Made by a program: the position numbers and the translations under genes. 64,000 nt of DNA from Hyperoodon ampullatus (Eukaryota; Chordata; Mammalia; Artiodactyla; Ziphiidae). The stretch spans positions 9,166,632 to 9,230,631 of the forward strand of contig OX457057.1 in the NCBI GenBank assembly GCA_949752795.1, in the 5' to 3' direction. Of this stretch, positions 58,851 to 64,000 are shown piece by piece. Under the pieces are notes generated by a model. The model was not told the DNA's origin. It saw only the letters and a list, made by a program, of their open reading frames with translations, and made no database searches. Within the stretch, counting starts at the first letter, position 1. The number at the start of each line of letters is the position of its first letter.

Positions 58851-59557
58851 GATCACTCATTGAGTAGTATATTCTACTGTGGCTCTCCGAGTTTCCCCAG
58901 CAGATTAAGGTAAAGTCACACAGAATAAAGACTCAGACCTACTAGATAATGGACTTGAGGACACGGGGAGGGGAAAGGGTAAACTGGGACAAAGTGAGAG
59001 AGTCGCATGTACATATATACACTACCAAATGTAAAAGCGATAGCTAGTGGGAAGCAGCCGCATAGCACAGGGAGATCAGCTTGGGGCTTTGTGGCCACCT
59101 AGAGGGGTGGAATAGGGAGGGTGGGAGGGAGGGAGATGCAAGAGGGAAGAGATATGGGGATATATGTATATGTATAGCTGATTCACTTTGTTACAAAGCA
59201 GAAACTAACACACCATTGTAAAGCGATTATACTCTAATAAAGATGTTAAAAAAAAGATAAAGTCACACAATATTGTAGTTGTGACAACAGAACATAACCT
59301 TTATAAACTACATTCTCTTGATGTCTCTTTTCCCTACTCCTAGGGTCAGATTTCCTTCACCAGCAAAATAATTGAATTTCATGCAGATCCATACCTCAAG
59401 GTCTGCTTCTGAAGTAAACTATGAACAAAGATAAAATTTCCAGTGGAGGTGGGATGGGAGCATTCCAGCATGTGTTTATGACGTTTCTGCCATTCCTCTT
59501 TGCCTTCTAAGAAGAGACACCTGGGAATGAGTAACAAAAAAAAAAAAAAAAAAAAAA
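58851..59557 (+). mobile_element. Retrotransposed insert of unknown source, itself hit by an L1
   Basis: Bounded by the 13-base duplication AAGACCCAGTGTA (58838-58850, 59558-59570) and ending in about 24 A. After removal of the inner L1 about 370 bases remain, matching no repeat I recognise. No AATAAA precedes the tail and no long ORF is present. Confidence 0.7.
58921..59253 (+). mobile_element. L1 LINE 3' end, 5'-truncated
   Basis: Sense L1 tip ending 'ctctaataaagatgttaaaa', with duplication TAAAGTCACACA on both sides. Confidence 0.9.
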
Positions 59558-59599
59558 AAGACCCAGTGTAACCAAATGGATAAATAATTTTTTTTAAAA

Positions 59600-60040
59600 A
59601 GATCATGTTATTAAAAAAATCCTCTTATTTATTGCTGGGAATAAATTGTTTATTATTAATATTTTTATGTTTACTCTTAAGCCTTTTATAGGCACACACA
59701 TCTTTTTTTCTACCTAACTGGTATATACTTTTGTATCTTTCTTTTCTACCAAATAAATTGTAAACATATTCATATGTCATTATACATTCTTTGGAGAAAA
59801 ACATTTTAATGGCTTCAAAATAGTCCAATTTATGGAGCTACCACAATTTAGTTAATTGCTTATTACTAAATGTTCATATCACTTCCAATTTAGTTTCATT
59901 GTAAAAAGTGCATTTTTCCACACATATATTTTTCTACATTTCTGTTCCCTTAAAATATATTCCCAAATGTGAAATTGTTGACTTGAAGTATATGAACTTT
60001 TAAAATACTCTTTTTAAGACTCTTGATAACCAAGTGACAT
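59600..60040 (-). mobile_element. Old LINE-like A/T-rich sequence
   Basis: Antisense L1/L2-like 3' sequence; family uncertain, no gene. Confidence 0.35.
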
Positions 60041-60044
60041 TCTT

Positions 60045-60143
60045 TTTTAAAATTTATTTATTTATGGCTGTGTTGGGTCTTCGTTGCTGCACATGGGCTT
60101 TCTCTAGTTGAGGATTCTTAACCACTGCACTATCAGGGAAGCC
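60045..60143 (-). mobile_element. CHR-type SINE, internally deleted
   Basis: 'gttgggtcttcgttgctgca' joined directly to 'ggattcttaaccactgcact'; the middle is missing. Confidence 0.85.
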
Positions 60144-60149
60144 CACCTG

Positions 60150-61062
60150 TGCTTTCTTAATAGCCATTTTCTCTACCAGTTGTTGACTGCAAGGCCTTGG
60201 GTGAGCTACTTCATGTCTTTCTTCAAACGTTTTTTCTGCATCTATTGATATGATGATGTAATTTTTCTTCTTTAGCCTGTTGATGTGATGGACTAAATGA
60301 ATTGATTTTCAAATAGTGAACCAGCCTTGCATACCTGGGATAAATCGCACTTGATTGTGGTGTATAATTCTTTTTATATATTGTGGGATTCAATTTGCTA
60401 TTTTTTTAATATTTATTTTTTATTATTATTATTTTTTGGTTGTGCCGGTCTTACTTGCGGCAGGTGGGCTCCTTAGTTGCAGCTTGTGGGCTCCTTAGTT
60501 GTGACACGTGGGCTTCTTAGTTGTGGCATGCGAACTCTTAGCTGTGGCACACATGTGGGATCTAGTTCCCTGACCAGGGATCAAACCCGGGCCCCCTGCA
60601 TTGGGAGCGTGGAGTCTTAACCACTGCGCCACCAGGGAAGTCCCAACTTGCTATTATTTTGTTGAGGATTTTTGCATTTATAATCATGAGACATATTTGC
60701 CTGTAGTTTTCTTTTCTTGTAATGTCTTTGTCTGGTTTTAGTATTAGGGTAATTCTAGCCTCATAGAATGAATTAGGGAAAATTCTCATCTATCCTCTGA
60801 AAAAAATTGTAGAGAATTGGTATAATTTCTTCCTTAAATGTTTGGTAGAAGTCACCAGTGAATGTATCTGTGCCCTGTGCTTTCTGCTTTGGAACGTTAT
60901 TAATTATTGATTCCATTTCTTTAATAGATATAAACCTATTGTCTATTTCTTCTTGTGCGATTTTGGAAGATTGTATCTTTCAAAGAATAGATTCATTTCA
61001 TCTAGGTTAGAAAATTTGTGAGCACAGAGTTATTTATAATATTCCTTTATTATCCTTTTAAT
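60150..61062 (-). mobile_element. L1 ORF2 segment, inverted relative to its neighbour
   Basis: Antisense reverse-transcriptase-region sequence ('accagccttgcatacctggg', 'tagcctcatagaatgaatta') with a SINE at 60403-60643. Many stops, not functional. Confidence 0.75.
60403..60643 (-). mobile_element. CHR-related SINE
   Basis: Antisense; flanked by AATTTGCTATT / AACTTGCTATT. Confidence 0.9.
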
Positions 61063-61193
61063 GTCCAAGGATAAAAGGAACTGTAGTGGTGTCAAAAAAT
61101 AGGATGCCCCATCTCCCAGCTGCTTTCAATATTGTACTGGGAGTCCTGGTTAGTGCAATATGATGAAAAGGAAATTAAAGGTATACAGATTTG

Positions 61194-61298
61194 AGAATTC
61201 CCTGGCAGTCCGCGCTTTCGCTGCCGAGGGCATGGGTTCAATCCCTGGTCAGGGAACTAAGATCCCACAAGCCGTGCAACATGGCCAAAAAAATAAAA
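61194..61298 (+). mobile_element. Short CHR-type SINE
   Basis: Perfect 17-base duplication AAAGGTATACAGATTTG at 61177-61193 and 61299-61315; a piece of the tRNA-like head is deleted. Confidence 0.95.
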
Positions 61299-61384
61299 AA
61301 AGGTATACAGATTTGGAATGAATAAATAAAACTGTCCTTTTCCACAGATGACATGATTATCTATGAAGAAAATCCAAATAATTT

Positions 61385-61593
61385 TTTTTTTTTTTTTTTT
61401 TGCGGTACGCGGGCCTCTCACTGCTGTGGCCTCTCCCATTGCAGAGCACAGGCTCCCGACATGCAGGCTCAGCGGCCATGGCTCATGGGCCCAGCCACTC
61501 CACGGCATGTGGGATCTTCCCAGACCGGGGCACAAACCCGTGTCCCCTGCTTCGGCAGGCGGACCCTCAACTACTGCGCTACCAGGGAAGCCC
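61385..61593 (-). mobile_element. CHR-type SINE, type 2
   Basis: Duplication CCAAATAATTT at 61374-61384 and 61594-61604. Confidence 0.95.
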
Positions 61594-62208
61594 CCAAATA
61601 ATTTACAAAAAAAACCCAAAAAACAAAAAAACACCTCCTGGAACTGAAAAGCAATTGTAACAAGGTTGTGGGATAAAAGGTAAATATATTGATACAAAAG
61701 TCAATCAATTTCCTATATGCCAGCAATGAACAAGTGGAATCTGAAATTAAAAACACATTACCATCAAGAGAAAGAGAAGACAAGACACAGACTTGGAGAG
61801 AATATTTGAAAAAGACATATCTGACAAAGAACTACTATCCAAAATATACAAAGAACTCTTCAAACACAATAAGAAAACAACCCCACGGGCAACAAAAGCA
61901 AACATAGACAAGTAGGACTACATCAAACTAAAAAGTTTCTGCATAGCAAAGGAAGCAATGAACAGAGTAAGAAGGCAACCTATAGAATGGGAGAAAACAT
62001 TTGCAAATTATATGTATATTATAAGGAATTCATATCCAAAATGTATAAGGAACTCCTATAACTCAATGGCAAAAAACAAAAAAGATAAAAAATGAGCAAA
62101 GGACTTGAATAGACATTTCTCCAAAAATATACCAATGGCCAACAGGGGTATGAAAAGATGCTCAACATCTCTAATCATCAGGTAAATACAAATCAAAACC
62201 ACAATGTG

Positions 62209-62338
62209 TGGGACTTCCCTGGCGGTACAGTGGTTAAGACTCTGTGCTTCCACTGCAGGGGGTGAGGGTTCCATCCCTGGTTGGGGAACAAAGATCCCAC
62301 ATGTTGCACGGTGCGGCCAAAAAAAATTAAAAAAACCC
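62209..62338 (+). mobile_element. Short CHR-type SINE
   Basis: Duplication CACAATGTG at 62200-62208 and 62339-62347. Confidence 0.95.
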
Positions 62339-63044
62339 ACAATGTGATGTTATCGCACACCTATTCGGATGGCTATTATCAAAAAATCAAAAAATAAGAA
62401 GTGTTGGCAATGAAAAACTGAAACCCTTGTACACTGTTGGTGGGAATGTAAAATGGTGCAGCCACTATTGGAAACAGTATGGAGGTTCCTTAAAAAATTA
62501 AGAAGTAATACTATCATATGTTCCAGCAATCCCATTGCTGGGTATTTATCAAAATAATTGAAATCAGGATATCAAAGAGTTATACACACTCCCATGTTCA
62601 TTGCAGCATTATTCACAATAGCCAAAATGTGTAAACAACATAAATGTCCACTGATGGATGAATAGATAAAGAAATGTGGCATATCCACACAATGGAATAT
62701 TACTCAGCCTTTAAAAAGAAGGAAATCCTGCTAAATGTAACAACATGGCTGACCCTTAAGGACTCTATGCTAAGTGAAATGAGTCAGTCATTGCATAATT
62801 CCTCTTATGTAAAGTATCTAATATAGTCAAATTCATAGAAGCAGAGAGTAGAATGGTGGCTGCTAGGGGTTGGGGGAGGGAGACATGGGGAGTTGTTATT
62901 CAATGGGTATAACATTTCATTGTGCAGGATGAATAATTTCTAGAGATCTGCTGAGTAGCATTTTGCCTATAGTTTAAGTGTATTGCACACTTAAAACGTT
63001 TTAAGAGAGTGTATCTCACATTAACTGTTCCTATTGCAATAGAA

Positions 63045-63200
63045 AGAAGAGAGAGAGAGAAAAGGAAGGAAGGAAGGAAGGAAGGGGAGGGAAAAAAAGA
63101 AAGAAAAAAGAAAGAGGAAAGAAAGAAAGAAGGAAAGAAAGAAAGAGGAAAGAAAGAAAGAAGGAAAGAGAGAAAGAAAGAAAGAAAGAAAGAAAGAAAA
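63045..63200. repeat. Purine tract (GAAA/GGAA)n
   Basis: About 155 bases of almost pure purine following the L1 3' end, probably grown from its A-rich tail. Confidence 0.95.
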
Positions 63201-63204
63201 CAGA

Positions 63205-64000
63205 AATTCAGATTAAAAAATGGGCAAAAGACTTGAACAGACACCTCATCAAAGAAGATATACAGACAGAAAGTAAGCATATGAAAAGATGTTCAACATC
63301 CTATGTCATCAGAGTTGCAAATTAAAACAAAGAAATATCACTACAACCTATTAAAATGGTCAGAATTCAGAACACTGACAACACCAAATGATGGCGAGGA
63401 TGTGGAGCAACAGGAACTCTCATTCATCATTGGTGGGAATGTAAAATTTTACACACACTTCGGAAGTCAGTTTGGTAGTTTCTTACAAAACTAAATAAAG
63501 TCTTACCATGTGATCCAGCAGCTGCACTCCTTGGTGTCTACCCAAAGGAGGTAAGAACTTATTTCCCCACAAAAGTCTTCATGTGAGTGTTTATAGCAGC
63601 TTTATTCATAGTTGCCAAAATCTGGAAGTAACCAAGATGTTTTTCAATAGTTGAGTGTATAAATAAACCACGGTACATCTGACAATGCAATATTATTCGG
63701 CACTAAAAAGAAATGAGCTAGCAAGCCATTAAAAGACATAGAAGAAACTTAAATGCACATTGTTAAGTTTAAAAAAAGTCAATCTGAAAGTCTACATCCT
63801 GCAAAATTCCAACTGTATGACATCGTGGAAAAGGAAAAACTATAGAGACAGTAAAAGGATCAGTGGCTGCCAGGGGTTAAGGAGGAAGGAGGGATGAATA
63901 GGTGGAGCACAGTGGATTTTTAGGGTGGTAAAACCACTCTGTATGATACTACGATGGTAGATAAGTGTCCTTATACTTTTGTCAAAACCCACAGAATATA
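63205..64000 (+). mobile_element. L1 LINE 3' part, continues past the window
   Basis: Sense: 'tgggcaaaagacttgaacag', 'gtggagcaacaggaactctc', 'agtggctgccaggggttaag'. A second, independent copy of the L1 3' region. Confidence 0.85.

Larger units (their letters stand above)
58668..59600 (+). mobile_element. CHR-related SINE split by a poly(A)-tailed insertion
   Basis: Variant SINE 58668-58850 ends abruptly at AAGACCCAGTGTA. The same 13 bases recur at 59558-59570, where the SINE tail resumes. Confidence 0.9.
61065..63035 (+). mobile_element. L1 LINE 3' part
   Basis: Sense ORF2 end and 3' UTR ('tattgtactgggagtcctgg' through 'tgctgagtagcattttgcct') with three SINE insertions. Degraded, no intact ORF. 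Confidence 0.85.

Noticed and set aside
60562..60789. Reverse-transcriptase-like frame
   Set aside because: A short piece of dead L1 ORF2 joined to a SINE, not a functional gene.
13000..64000. U5 snRNA gene, known in the human NPPB-KIAA2013 interval
   Set aside because: I looked for its conserved loop and flanks on both strands and saw none.

Overview
The window is mammalian nuclear DNA, most likely from a cetacean. About 38 tRNA-derived SINEs of the CHR type found in whales, dolphins and their relatives are scattered through it, beside L1, MIR, MLT1, MER5A and Tigger copies. The two genes have artiodactyl-type peptide ends: pro-ANP ends Tyr-Arg-Arg and BNP ends Val-Leu-Arg-Arg-Tyr. I cannot tell toothed from baleen whale by eye.

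Only two protein-coding genes can be supported. Both are on the minus strand, in tandem and complete: NPPA (atrial natriuretic peptide, CDS 2675 down to 1596) and NPPB (B-type natriuretic peptide, CDS 12254 down to 11023). Each has three exons, canonical splice sites, a TATA-type promoter and a poly(A) signal. Their order and roughly 9.5 kb spacing match the conserved mammalian CLCN6-NPPA-NPPB locus, so CLCN6 should lie left of position 1. The NPPA upstream region keeps the known cardiac elements in order: NKE and GATA sites, an SRE-like site, a T-box/NKE pair and a CArG box. The NPPB upstream region has paired GATA sites, an M-CAT-like site and a CpG-rich block.

From about 13 kb to the right edge (about 51 kb) I find no convincing gene. 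This corresponds to the gene-poor interval between NPPB and KIAA2013 in other mammals, where distal cardiac enhancers of the cluster are expected. Much of it is nested transposons: a MIR split by an L1 that carries a SINE (13.6-15.6 kb), an MLT1 LTR hosting a Tigger element and an L1 (26.2-27.9 kb), three CHR elements each hit by a second CHR element, two LTRs in opposite orientation (35.8-36.5 kb), a SINE split by a poly(A)-tailed insertion that was itself hit by an L1 (58.7-59.6 kb), and a probable 5'-inverted L1 (60.1-63.0 kb). Non-repeat islands worth attention are the CpG-rich blocks near 20.5-20.85 kb and 57.6-58.4 kb and an open, exon-like stretch at 55.9-56.6 kb.

The two genes encode secreted cardiac hormones acting on guanylyl-cyclase natriuretic receptors and probably share distal control elements. 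No bacterial, viral or CRISPR-like system is present. Most open reading frames in the window are translations of repeats. Repeat family names come from recalled consensus sequences, not from a search.
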